A stretch of 30,348 bases of DNA from CAYJEQ01 sp964369235. Lineage in GTDB: Bacteria > Bacillota > Clostridia > Oscillospirales > Ruminococcaceae. The stretch covers positions 1-30,348 of the forward strand of contig CAYJEQ010000028.1 in the NCBI GenBank assembly GCA_964369235.1, written 5' to 3'. Under the pieces are notes generated by a model. That model was not told where the DNA came from, searched no databases, and saw only the letters and a program-made list of their open reading frames with translations. How positions within the stretch are numbered: position 1 is the first letter of the stretch; every line of letters starts with the position of its first letter. Below are positions 23,102 through 30,294 of this stretch, in pieces. The position numbers and the translations under genes were made by a program.

Positions 23102-24088
23102 TTAATTTTCAGCAGTAAATACAAATTCATCACGATAAGGATATATTTTTAGACTATCACTATTTAAATCTTCATTAAGTAGGTTTACAGCATATATCTG
23201 ATGTCCCAGATAGGTTCTATAGTAATAAGTTCTATTATGCTGATCAATACAACAGCTATAGAGGGTAATATCATCAGCACCTGATTTGGTAGTGACACTC
23301 CCCCTTACCATCGCCACATTTAGTAATAAATTAAACATAGCTGATATGGAGGAATTTGCCTCCTCAGTGGTTTTTAGTTGGGATTTTAGATAACTAGCTA
23401 GTACAAATCTTGATGTAGGACTATAGTCCCCAGGTAATCCCATACCTCCAAATCCTACACCCATAGCATAGGTGTTCTCGTTTAAACCATTTTTATTTAT
23501 AGGATTACAGCTATCTAGGTGGCGATAGTTATTAAGATTGGTCAGATGCCACTGGATATTAGGTGCATTAGTCATTACCCCTACTGGATTTTCGGTAATC
23601 TTCATACCATTAATATCTTTTTCCACTACTATACTGCGTCCTGTTTTATCAGATATCATCCAGTGAAGTGTAGGTAGTGGTAGTCCCTCTGATATTGGCA
23701 CTGCCACAAGATTTATTTTCTCCAGCTGTGGTAATAACTCCTCTATAGTGGTAAAGTTCCCTCCTATCCACAAAGTTAAATCATAAGGAGGAATATTTAT
23801 ACTGCCTTCCCTATTCTCCTTCTCCCATACTGCTAAGGGATAGTTAAGTCCAGCACAGCAAAGACCATGCTCATTTACTATCTCTGGATATAGAGGGTGA
23901 TTATTAATAATAGTGCCCATTCCAACCATAGCATATTTTGTAGTATGGATGCTATTATCCACAGGATTAATATAACTAAATCCTCTCGGCGTTACCACTG
24001 GACTTTGTCCGAAATTATAATCTAAATCCATATTTCTACCAAAGAAACTACATTCTCTACTATCTTTATAAGATACAACTGTACACAT
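23102..24088 (-). CDS. Choloylglycine hydrolase-family Ntn hydrolase (bile salt hydrolase or penicillin V acylase type)
   Basis: The 328-residue enzyme would hydrolyse amide bonds, for example of conjugated bile acids. After removal of Met1 the nucleophile is C2 (M-C-T). R18 and D21 (F-G-R-N-M-D-L-D), N82 (C-A-G-L-N-Y-P), N174 (V-M-T-N-A-P) and R227 (S-P-T-S-R-F-V) fall within one residue of the positions described for bile salt hydrolases. Length and motifs fit an active enzyme, suggesting a gut habitat. Bile salt and penicillin V preference cannot be separated safely by eye. AGGAGG lies 8 nt before the ATG. There is no signal peptide, so it is cytoplasmic. Confidence 0.88.
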   Translation of the reverse strand: MCTVVSYKDSRECSFFGRNMDLDYNFGQSPVVTPRGFSYINPVDNSIHTTKYAMVGMGTIINNHPLYPEIVNEHGLCCAGLNYPLAVWEKENREGSINIPPYDLTLWIGGNFTTIEELLPQLEKINLVAVPISEGLPLPTLHWMISDKTGRSIVVEKDINGMKITENPVGVMTNAPNIQWHLTNLNNYRHLDSCNPINKNGLNENTYAMGVGFGGMGLPGDYSPTSRFVLASYLKSQLKTTEEANSSISAMFNLLLNVAMVRGSVTTKSGADDITLYSCCIDQHNRTYYYRTYLGHQIYAVNLLNEDLNSDSLKIYPYRDEFVFTAEN

Positions 24089-24129
24089 ATTAGCATCCTC
24101 CTAATAACTAATTATCTAAAAATATGTAT

Positions 24130-24158
24130 GGGTAGATATAATAGTTATCCTACCCTTT
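24130..24158 (+). terminator. Hairpin with T-tract between two minus-strand genes
   Basis: GGGTAG pairs with CTACCC and six T residues follow on the plus strand. On the minus strand, the direction of the adjacent genes, a weaker ATACATATTTTT follows. It may be bidirectional and end the EAL-protein transcript. Confidence 0.45.
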
Positions 24159-24160
24159 TT

Positions 24161-25648
24161 TCAGAGCTGATATTCTCTGCCTTCTTTTAACAATGTTAAA
24201 AATTCTTCCATTGTTATAGGTTTTGAGAAATAATAACCCTGTGCTAAATCACAGCCAATACTTTGAAGCCACTGGGCTTGCCACAATTCCTCTACCCCCT
24301 CACAAAGGGTAACAAGCCCTAGCAAGTCACACATTTTAATAATGCTTTCTATGATGATTTTCCCTTTATTGTCCTTATCATTACAATGTAAAAATGCCTT
24401 ATCTAGCTTTACTATATCAATATCAAAGACAGATAGCCTATTAAGGGAGGATTCCCCTGCACCAAAATCATCCATTGCCACGGAAAAACCCATCTTCTTA
24501 AGCTGAGTGGTTTTGTATTTTAATAGTTCTGGGTCGTCGCTTACATTGCTTTCGGTAATTTCTAACTCAATATTACTACTACTTACACTATATAGATTAA
24601 GGTGTTTTCTAATTTCCTCTATTAGATTTTTTTGCTTTAAGGTATTTACTGATAGATTTACTGCGATTTTAGGAATATTAACCTCTTTACCGTAGGTACT
24701 TATAAATCTACAAACCTCTTTAAATACATACATATCTATCCTTGCTATAAAGCCATTATTCTCAAGAACTGGGATAAATTCATCTGGGTATATCATTCTA
24801 CCATCCTCTATAACCCATCTTACAAGCACCTCTGCCCCCTGTATCTTCCCTGTGGTTAAGTCTATCTTTGGCTGATACATAAGTTTAAATTCACCGTCAT
24901 TTAGAGCATTTTCCATATTAAAGGTAATCTTATTTATAATATCAAACTCACGCTTTATCTTATCAGCAAAAAAAGTATATGTGGTTTTATAGGAGGATTT
25001 CCCTTGGCTTCTAGCAGCTTCTACATAATCTATCATTGTATTAATAGGTATCCCTACATCTTCAATTACATATATACCTACAGACATACTTAGATTATAA
25101 CTAATCCCTAAAATCTCCTTAACCGAAGGAATTATACAATCTTCAACTAAAGTTTTTACAGTGTCCCCATTGCCACATTTTTGCAAAATCACAAATCTAT
25201 CCTGAAAAAATCGAGAGATTATCGTTTTGCTACTACCCTGCCTTGCTTTAAGAGTTTTTGCAATAACCTTAATAACCTCTTTAGATTTTTTTATGCCATA
25301 GTAATTTGCTATAATCCTAAAAAAATCTATATCTAAAGAAATAAGCTCATACTCTGAAGGCCTTGCCTTATTAAGCCTTGACCTTGCCATAACACTAAAC
25401 CTTTCCCAAGAAGGCAGTCCTGTTAAACTATCGGTGTTTTTCACCTTTACTATTAGCTTATCATATTCTTTTCCTACTCTAACAACATTTATGCTTATAA
25501 GTGCTATTATAAGCAGATATATAAAGTTTATTCCAAGATTATTAAGAGAAAACCCTAAAGATGTAACTGTACTAAAATACCCCATAATTATTGAAATAAT
25601 CAGTAATAACCCTAATATAGTGATTCCTTTTCTTTTATTATTAAACAT
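24161..25648 (-). CDS. Membrane GGDEF-EAL protein with degenerate GGDEF; probable c-di-GMP phosphodiesterase
   Basis: The protein has 495 residues with two N-terminal membrane helices (about 9-26 and 32-52). A GGDEF-fold domain follows (S-L-T-G-L-P-S-W, then D-I-D-F-F). The active-site signature is replaced by F-F-Q-D-R-F, so no cyclase activity is expected. The EAL domain (about 235-490) keeps the catalytic set: E-V-L-V-R, N in V-N-L-S, E in E-I-T-E-S, D-D-F-G-A-G, K in V-K-L-D-K, E-G-V-E and Q in A-Q-G-Y-Y-F. It should hydrolyse cyclic di-GMP, perhaps with the dead GGDEF domain as a regulatory GTP-binding or dimerising module. GAAGGTGG lies 7 nt before the ATG. Confidence 0.9.
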   Translation of the reverse strand: MFNNKRKGITILGLLLIISIIMGYFSTVTSLGFSLNNLGINFIYLLIIALISINVVRVGKEYDKLIVKVKNTDSLTGLPSWERFSVMARSRLNKARPSEYELISLDIDFFRIIANYYGIKKSKEVIKVIAKTLKARQGSSKTIISRFFQDRFVILQKCGNGDTVKTLVEDCIIPSVKEILGISYNLSMSVGIYVIEDVGIPINTMIDYVEAARSQGKSSYKTTYTFFADKIKREFDIINKITFNMENALNDGEFKLMYQPKIDLTTGKIQGAEVLVRWVIEDGRMIYPDEFIPVLENNGFIARIDMYVFKEVCRFISTYGKEVNIPKIAVNLSVNTLKQKNLIEEIRKHLNLYSVSSSNIELEITESNVSDDPELLKYKTTQLKKMGFSVAMDDFGAGESSLNRLSVFDIDIVKLDKAFLHCNDKDNKGKIIIESIIKMCDLLGLVTLCEGVEELWQAQWLQSIGCDLAQGYYFSKPITMEEFLTLLKEGREYQL

Positions 25649-25741
25649 AGCTATTCCACCTTCACCTTAATGCTAAACGCTTTATTACATATTATGCTAA
25701 GTAGGCAAATTTGATAGAAAAATCTTTGTTTACAATAATAA

Positions 25742-25791
25742 AAAATCAGGATATTCCCCTAGAAAAGTCATGGGAATACCCTGAAAAATCA
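25742..25791 (-). terminator. Intrinsic terminator of the small acidic membrane-protein gene
   Basis: Read on the minus strand, TCAGGGTATTCCCA pairs with GGGGAATATCCTGA with one bulged base, and TTTTTTATT follows. Confidence 0.8.
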
Positions 25792-25832
25792 GTATATTAA
25801 TCTGCAAATTAACTTTAAAGGAATATCCTTAA

Positions 25833-26063
25833 TTACTTTGCTTCGGTTTCGTCTAGAAACTCTATTTCTGCAACTTCTTCGTCGATATCATCTGTCATAT
25901 CTGCTGCGTAGTAATCTAAATCCTCATCATCAAATCCAAGAAACTCATCGTCTTCACAACAGAACATATCTTTCTTCTTAAAGTATGCTGCAATCGCCAC
26001 TGCGATACCTATTAGTGCTAGTAAAAATGCTACAACTGAAATAAATGTAAAACCGTTTTTCAT
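25833..26063 (-). CDS. Small single-pass membrane protein with acidic tail, unknown function
   Basis: I use the ATG at 26063, 7-8 nt after AAAGGAGG, which gives 76 residues; longer in-frame versions have no ribosome binding site. Residues 5-27 form one membrane helix (F-I-S-V-V-A-F-L-L-A-L-I-G-I-A-V-A). K-K-K-D-M-F-C-C follows, and then about 40 residues very rich in Asp and Glu. The K-K-x-x-x-C-C junction places the acidic tail in the cytoplasm by the positive-inside rule. Such tiny proteins with a helix and an acidic tail are common in Clostridia without a known role. It has its own terminator and is divergent from pgk. I recognise no domain. Confidence 0.75.
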   Translation of the reverse strand: MKNGFTFISVVAFLLALIGIAVAIAAYFKKKDMFCCEDDEFLGFDDEDLDYYAADMTDDIDEEVAEIEFLDETEAK

Positions 26064-26241
26064 TTTCTTTCCTCCTTTATTTGTAATATCCATTATTAGG
26101 ATATTATTCTTAGAGTTATTATAATCTTTTTTTACAGAAATAACAAGTCTATTTTGAAAAAAAATCATTAAACTATAAAATAGTATTGCTTGTCTTTAGT
26201 ATTTTTATTCAAAATTAGGCTGTAATTGTACATTTTGCTGA

Positions 26242-26270
26242 TTGCAAATTAAACCATTTTAGTGTAAAAT
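26242..26270 (+). promoter_or_regulatory. SigmaA-type promoter of pgk
   Basis: TTGCAA (26242-26247) and TAAAAT (26265-26270) are exactly 17 bp apart. The expected start is near 26277, giving a leader of about 70 nt that carries a hairpin. Confidence 0.65.
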
Positions 26271-26283
26271 TAATTCTGTAGAT

Positions 26284-26317
26284 TGTTAAGTCACTATCAA
26301 TAGGTAGTAGCTTAACA
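26284..26317 (+). promoter_or_regulatory. Hairpin in the pgk leader
   Basis: TGTTAAG (26284-26290) pairs perfectly with CTTAACA (26311-26317), and the inner ACTA pairs with TAGT. It lies at the 5' end of the predicted pgk mRNA and may stabilise it or serve as an operator half-site pair. Confidence 0.45.
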
Positions 26318-26346
26318 GTTAAATTAAAATTTGGAGGTATTTTCTA

Positions 26347-27537
26347 ATGGGAATTTACAACAAGAAATCAATCGAGGAAATTCAGTTTAATGGTAAAACA
26401 GCTCTAGTGCGCTGTGACTTTAATGTTCCACTAAAAGATGGAGTTATTACAGATGATAAGCGTATTGTGGAGTCCCTACCAACTATTAAATATCTACTTG
26501 AAAATGGCGCAAAGGTTATCCTATGCTCCCACCTTGGCAGACCAAAAGACGGTTTTGAAGATAAGTTCTCCCTAGCACCAGTAGCTGCACACCTATCCAA
26601 GCTACTAGGCAAGGAAGTTAAAATGTCCAAAGATGTAGCTGGTGATGATACTAAGGCTATTGCTGCTTCTCTAAACAATGGTGAATCTATGCTAATTGAA
26701 AATGTTCGTTTTATTAAAGGCGAAACAAAAAATGATCCAGAATTCTCTAAAGAACTAGCTGATCTAGCTGATATATTTGTAAATGATGCATTTGGTTCTG
26801 CTCACCGTGCTCACTGCTCCACAACTGGTGTTGCTGCACACATTCCTGCTGTATGTGGTTTCCTAATTGAAAAAGAGCTAAGAATCATGGGCGAAGCTCT
26901 AACAAGCCCTAAGCGTCCATTTGTATCCATTCTAGGTGGTGCAAAGGTTTCTGATAAAATCGGCGTAATCACTAACCTACTAAATAAAGTAGACAGCCTA
27001 TTAATCGGCGGTGGTATGGCTTATACATTCCACAAAGCAATGGGTCATACAATCGGTAGCAGTCTATGCGAAGAGGACAAACTAGATCTTGCAAAAGAAC
27101 TAATTGTAAAGGCTAAGGAAAAAGGCGTTAAGCTTCTTCTTCCTATTGATTCCGTTGTTGCAGATAAATTCGCTGAAGATGCCGAGGCTAAAATTATCGA
27201 TGGTTGTGATCTACCAGAAGGATACATGGGTCTTGACATCGGTCCTAAGACAAGTGCAATGTATGCAGATGTAATCAAGAGTGCTGGTACAGTAATCTGG
27301 AATGGCCCTATGGGTGTATTTGAGTTTAAAAACTTCGCTGAGGGTACAGCTACTGTAGCTAAGGCAGTTGCTGAAAGTAATGCAATCTCTATTATCGGTG
27401 GTGGTGACTCTGCTGCTGCTGCAGTACAGCTAGGATTTGCTGATAGAATTGATCATATCTCCACAGGTGGTGGTGCAGCCCTAGAATTCCTAGAAGGTAT
27501 CGAGCTACCTGGTATTGCTTGCCTAAACGACAAATAA
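26347..27537 (+). CDS. pgk: Phosphoglycerate kinase
   Basis: The enzyme transfers phosphate from 1,3-bisphosphoglycerate to ADP in glycolysis. The 396-residue protein is full length. R-C-D-F-N-V-P-L and H-L-G-R-P-K form the substrate site. F-V-N-D-A-F-G-S-A-H-R-A-H is a family block, and the C-terminal nucleotide region holds G-G-G-D-S-A-A-A. GGAGG lies 11 nt before the ATG. It is first in the run pgk-tpiA-gpmI; gapA is not seen in this window. Leucine is encoded by CTA in 29 of 37 cases by my count, a strong and uncommon preference for a highly expressed Firmicute gene. Confidence 0.98.
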   Translation: MGIYNKKSIEEIQFNGKTALVRCDFNVPLKDGVITDDKRIVESLPTIKYLLENGAKVILCSHLGRPKDGFEDKFSLAPVAAHLSKLLGKEVKMSKDVAGDDTKAIAASLNNGESMLIENVRFIKGETKNDPEFSKELADLADIFVNDAFGSAHRAHCSTTGVAAHIPAVCGFLIEKELRIMGEALTSPKRPFVSILGGAKVSDKIGVITNLLNKVDSLLIGGGMAYTFHKAMGHTIGSSLCEEDKLDLAKELIVKAKEKGVKLLLPIDSVVADKFAEDAEAKIIDGCDLPEGYMGLDIGPKTSAMYADVIKSAGTVIWNGPMGVFEFKNFAEGTATVAKAVAESNAISIIGGGDSAAAAVQLGFADRIDHISTGGGAALEFLEGIELPGIACLNDK

Positions 27538-27569
27538 AAAAAATACAAGACTGGAGTTTGTTTATTACT

Positions 27570-28328
27570 ATGAGAAAGATAATTATTGCTGGAAACTGGA
27601 AGATGAATAATAATAACGCAGAAACTAAAGAGTTTCTGACTTCACTAATTAGCACTATAGCTACACCACAGTGTGATGTAGTTCTAGCAGTTCCCTTTAC
27701 TTCTTTATATACAGCTGTAACAACAGCTGAGAATAGTCCTATAAATATATCTGCACAAAACTGTCACTGGGAAGATAAAGGCGCCTTTACAGGAGAAACT
27801 TCTGTATCCATGCTTAAAGAAATCGGCGTTAACTATACTTTAGTAGGTCACAGTGAGCGCAGACAGTATTTTGGTGAAACAGATACCACTGTAAACGCAA
27901 GAACAAAAGCTGCACTAGCAGGTGGTATGACTCCAATAGTTTGTATCGGTGAAACTCTTTTCGAAAGAGAAGAAAATAAAACCGAAGAAGTTTGCAAAGT
28001 CCAGCTAGAGAAAGCTTTAGACGGAGTTTGTGAAGACGGTATTAAAAATGTAGTTATTGCCTACGAGCCTGTATGGGCTATAGGCACAGGTAAAACTGCT
28101 ACAGGTGATCAAGCTGAGGATGCTTGTAAGTATATCCGTCAGTTAGTTGCTAGTATCTATAACCAAGAGATTGCTGATGGTATATCCATACTATACGGTG
28201 GCTCTATGAATGAGAAAAACTGTGATGAACTGCTATCAAAGGATAATATTGATGGTGGCTTAATCGGTGGTGCATCTCTTAAAGTAGATATTTTCACACA
28301 GCTAATTGATGCTGGTAACAAGCACTAA
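27570..28328 (+). CDS. tpiA: Triosephosphate isomerase
   Basis: It interconverts dihydroxyacetone phosphate and glyceraldehyde 3-phosphate. From the ATG at 27570 the protein begins M-R-K-I-I-I-A-G-N-W-K-M-N, the family opening, and has 252 residues. The upstream ATG at 27519 lies inside pgk and adds a non-homologous leader. Catalytic residues are K11, H94 (V-G-H-S-E-R-R) and E166 (A-Y-E-P-V-W-A-I-G-T-G). The phosphate-binding G-G-S-M and G-G-A-S-L are in place. It lies 32 bp downstream of pgk, and the Shine-Dalgarno CTGGAG is spaced rather far, about 13 nt. Confidence 0.98.
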   Translation: MRKIIIAGNWKMNNNNAETKEFLTSLISTIATPQCDVVLAVPFTSLYTAVTTAENSPINISAQNCHWEDKGAFTGETSVSMLKEIGVNYTLVGHSERRQYFGETDTTVNARTKAALAGGMTPIVCIGETLFEREENKTEEVCKVQLEKALDGVCEDGIKNVVIAYEPVWAIGTGKTATGDQAEDACKYIRQLVASIYNQEIADGISILYGGSMNEKNCDELLSKDNIDGGLIGGASLKVDIFTQLIDAGNKH

Positions 28329-28342
28329 ATTCTAGAAAAGCT

Positions 28343-28374
28343 AAATAGGGTGCAAATTAGCACCCTATTTTAAT
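28343..28374 (+). terminator. Intrinsic terminator after tpiA
   Basis: AAATAGGGTGC pairs perfectly with GCACCCTATTT around AAATTA, and TAATTT follows. It should reduce read-through from pgk-tpiA into gpmI. Confidence 0.85.
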
Positions 28375-28390
28375 TTGAGAAAGGCAGATA

Positions 28391-28488
28391 TAGTTTGAAA
28401 TAAAGTTTCAAACATGAGTTTTGTGCTTTTCAGTCATTATAACACTGGAAAAACACAAAACACAAAGAAAGGAATGAATGTTTTTATG
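28391..28488 (+). promoter_or_regulatory. Two-hairpin leader of gpmI
   Basis: Stem 1 pairs GTTTGAAA (28393-28400) with TTTCAAAC (28406-28413). Stem 2 pairs GTTTTGTG (28418-28425) with CACAAAAC (28454-28461), extended by TTTTCAGT with ACTGGAAAA (one bulge), and the loop contains CATTATAAC. AAAGAAAGGA follows, 12 nt before the ATG at 28486. The element starts 17 bases after the tpiA terminator, and no promoter hexamer pair is evident before it. Relatives lie at 22991 and 82. Confidence 0.6.
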
Positions 28489-30000
28489 AATAAACCTTTA
28501 GTTTTAATGATATTAGATGGATATGGCATAGGTAAAGAAGACAATTCTAATGCTATCTATCAGGCAAAAACCCCAAACATTGATAAACTAGTAGCCCAGT
28601 ATCCTAACTGTGTACTAGGTGCTTCTGGTATGGATGTTGGACTACCAGAGGGACAGATGGGTAACTCCGAAGTAGGTCATACCAATATTGGTGCTGGCAG
28701 AATTGTTTATCAGGATTTAACAAGAATTACTAAGTCTATTAATGATGGTAATTTTAACAAAAATACAGTTTTAAAGGCAGCAATGGATAATGCAGTAGCT
28801 AAGTCCTCTGCCCTACACCTTATGGGTCTACTATCCGATGGTGGTGTTCACAGCCATACATCCCATCTAAGAGCTATTATTAAAATGGCTAAAGAAGCTG
28901 GGGTTTCTAAGGTGTTTATCCACTGCTTTACCGATGGTAGAGATGTTGCACCTTCCTCTGCTGTTAACTATCTAAGGGATATAGAAGACTTTACTAAGAC
29001 AATAGGACTTGGTAGTGTTGCTACTGTTTCTGGTAGATATTATGCTATGGACAGAGATAACCGTTGGGAAAGAGTTAAACTAGCTTATGACGCTATAGTA
29101 AATGGTGTTGGAGAAAAGAATATTAGTGGTGAGCAAACTGCAATTGATTGCTACGGTAAGGATATTACCGACGAATTTATCATGCCCACTATTTGTACCG
29201 AAGGTGGCACAATCAATAATGGAGATAGTGTGGTATTCTTTAACTTCCGTCCTGACCGTGCTAGAGAGCTAACTGCTGCCTTAACACAGAAGGATTTTGA
29301 TGGATTTGACCGTGAAAAAGGCCCACTAGATGTTAACTATGTATGCTTAACTAGATATGATAGTAAGTTTGAAAATGTTGATATTGCCTTTGCTCCTCAA
29401 TCCCTTGAGAATACTTTAGGTGAATATTTAGCAAATAACGGTAAAACTCAGCTTAGAATTGCTGAAACAGAAAAATATGCTCATGTAACATTCTTCTTTA
29501 ATGGTGGTCGTGAGCAACAGTATACTGGTGAAGACAGAGTACTAATCGAATCACCAAAGGTAGCAACCTATGATTTAAAACCTGAAATGAGTGCTGTAGA
29601 AGTTACTACTCAGGCTATAGACAAAATCAAAAACGGTGGTTATGATGTTATTATCCTAAATCTAGCTAACTGTGATATGGTCGGTCATACAGGTATTATG
29701 GATGCAGCTATTAATGCTGTTGAGGTAGTAGATGAGTGTGTAGGAAAACTTGTAGAAGCAATTCTTTCAGTTAATGGTATTGCACTAATCACCTCTGATC
29801 ACGGAAACGCCGATGTAATGCTAAATGACAAAGGTGAGGTAGTAACCTCCCACAGCACCAACCTAGTGCCACTAATCGTTGCAGGATATGACTGCAAATT
29901 AACGGACGGTGTTCTAGCTGACCTATCCCCTACTATGTTAGAAATGATGGGTCTACCTAAGCCATCTGAGATGGAAGGCAGTAGCTTAATTGTTAAGTAA
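28486..30000 (+). CDS. gpmI: 2,3-bisphosphoglycerate-independent phosphoglycerate mutase
   Basis: This manganese enzyme interconverts 3- and 2-phosphoglycerate. From the ATG at 28486 the protein begins M-N-K-P-L-V-L-M-I-L-D-G-Y-G with metal ligand D11, and has 504 residues. The in-frame starts at 28414 and 28474 fall in the leader hairpins or on the Shine-Dalgarno. The phosphoserine nucleophile is S61 in M-G-N-S-E-V-G-H. Further blocks are H-S-H-T-S-H, T-D-G-R-D, and the C-terminal metal-binding S-D-H-G-N-A-D and H-S-T-N. It is in the same direction as pgk and tpiA but separated by a terminator. Confidence 0.97.
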   Translation: MNKPLVLMILDGYGIGKEDNSNAIYQAKTPNIDKLVAQYPNCVLGASGMDVGLPEGQMGNSEVGHTNIGAGRIVYQDLTRITKSINDGNFNKNTVLKAAMDNAVAKSSALHLMGLLSDGGVHSHTSHLRAIIKMAKEAGVSKVFIHCFTDGRDVAPSSAVNYLRDIEDFTKTIGLGSVATVSGRYYAMDRDNRWERVKLAYDAIVNGVGEKNISGEQTAIDCYGKDITDEFIMPTICTEGGTINNGDSVVFFNFRPDRARELTAALTQKDFDGFDREKGPLDVNYVCLTRYDSKFENVDIAFAPQSLENTLGEYLANNGKTQLRIAETEKYAHVTFFFNGGREQQYTGEDRVLIESPKVATYDLKPEMSAVEVTTQAIDKIKNGGYDVIILNLANCDMVGHTGIMDAAINAVEVVDECVGKLVEAILSVNGIALITSDHGNADVMLNDKGEVVTSHSTNLVPLIVAGYDCKLTDGVLADLSPTMLEMMGLPKPSEMEGSSLIVK

Positions 30001-30037
30001 CATTGCCTTTAAAATAATTATTAATTACTGATATACG

Positions 30038-30069
30038 GGAAAACGGAGTGCAACTGCACTCCGTTTTCC
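30038..30069 (+). terminator. Intrinsic terminator after gpmI
   Basis: GGAAAACGGAGTGC pairs perfectly with GCACTCCGTTTTCC around AACT. The T run lies within the 3' arm, so the hairpin can work on both strands. Confidence 0.85.
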
Positions 30070-30133
30070 TATTACATTATCTTTATCTCACCTATAATTT
30101 ATATTCTAAAAATCTTTTACCAAAGATACTTTC

Positions 30134-30147
30134 TGGTGCCGGTGAAG
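30134..30147 (-). repeat. 14-bp duplicate of the tRNA-Leu 3' end
   Basis: On the minus strand CTTCACCGGCACCA repeats the last 14 bases of the tRNA gene (30295-30308), including CCA. It has no T-loop or anticodon arm and so is not a tRNA. It has the look of an attachment-site remnant downstream of a tRNA gene. Confidence 0.55.
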
Positions 30148-30262
30148 TGGAGACCGTCAAGATAAATACTCCAGTGGAGTGTTTATTAGGTCGACTGTCC
30201 CTTCCCTGCCAATTTATTGGCATTGAGGACAAGCCGAAGGCGTAGACCGATTGTCCGTGCAT
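30148..30262. other. Gene-free structured segment between the tRNA end repeats
   Basis: Several hairpins are packed here. AAATACTCC pairs with GGAGTGTTT (with a wobble), TGCCAA with TTGGCA, GGACAA with TTGTCC, and GCC with GGC around GAA. No coding sequence is evident; a frame through 30048-30245 lacks any protein-like features or ribosome binding site. It may be a repeat element or a remnant of an integrated element. Confidence 0.4.
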
Positions 30263-30294
30263 AAAAAAAGCCAGTTCTTTCGAACTGGTTTTTT
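30263..30294 (-). terminator. Terminator of the tRNA-Leu gene
   Basis: CCAGTTC and GAACTGG pair around a four-base loop (TTTC on the plus strand), flanked by runs of seven A and seven T, immediately after the tRNA CCA end. It is symmetrical and probably works both ways. Confidence 0.85.

Noticed and set aside
26064..26168. Longer N-terminus for the small acidic membrane protein
   Set aside because: AAAGGAGG sits directly before the ATG at 26063, whereas the upstream starts have no ribosome binding site and add residues unlike a signal or domain.
27519..27569. Upstream start for tpiA inside pgk
   Set aside because: The family N-terminus begins at 27570. The added residues are the out-of-frame end of pgk.
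28414..28485. N-terminal extension of gpmI from the ATG at 28414
   Set aside because: The extra residues are encoded by the hairpin leader, and the family opening M-N-K-P-L-V-L-M-I-L-D-G begins at 28486.
30048..30245. A 65-codon frame after gpmI
   Set aside because: It runs through the gpmI terminator and the structured tRNA-flanking segment, with no ribosome binding site.
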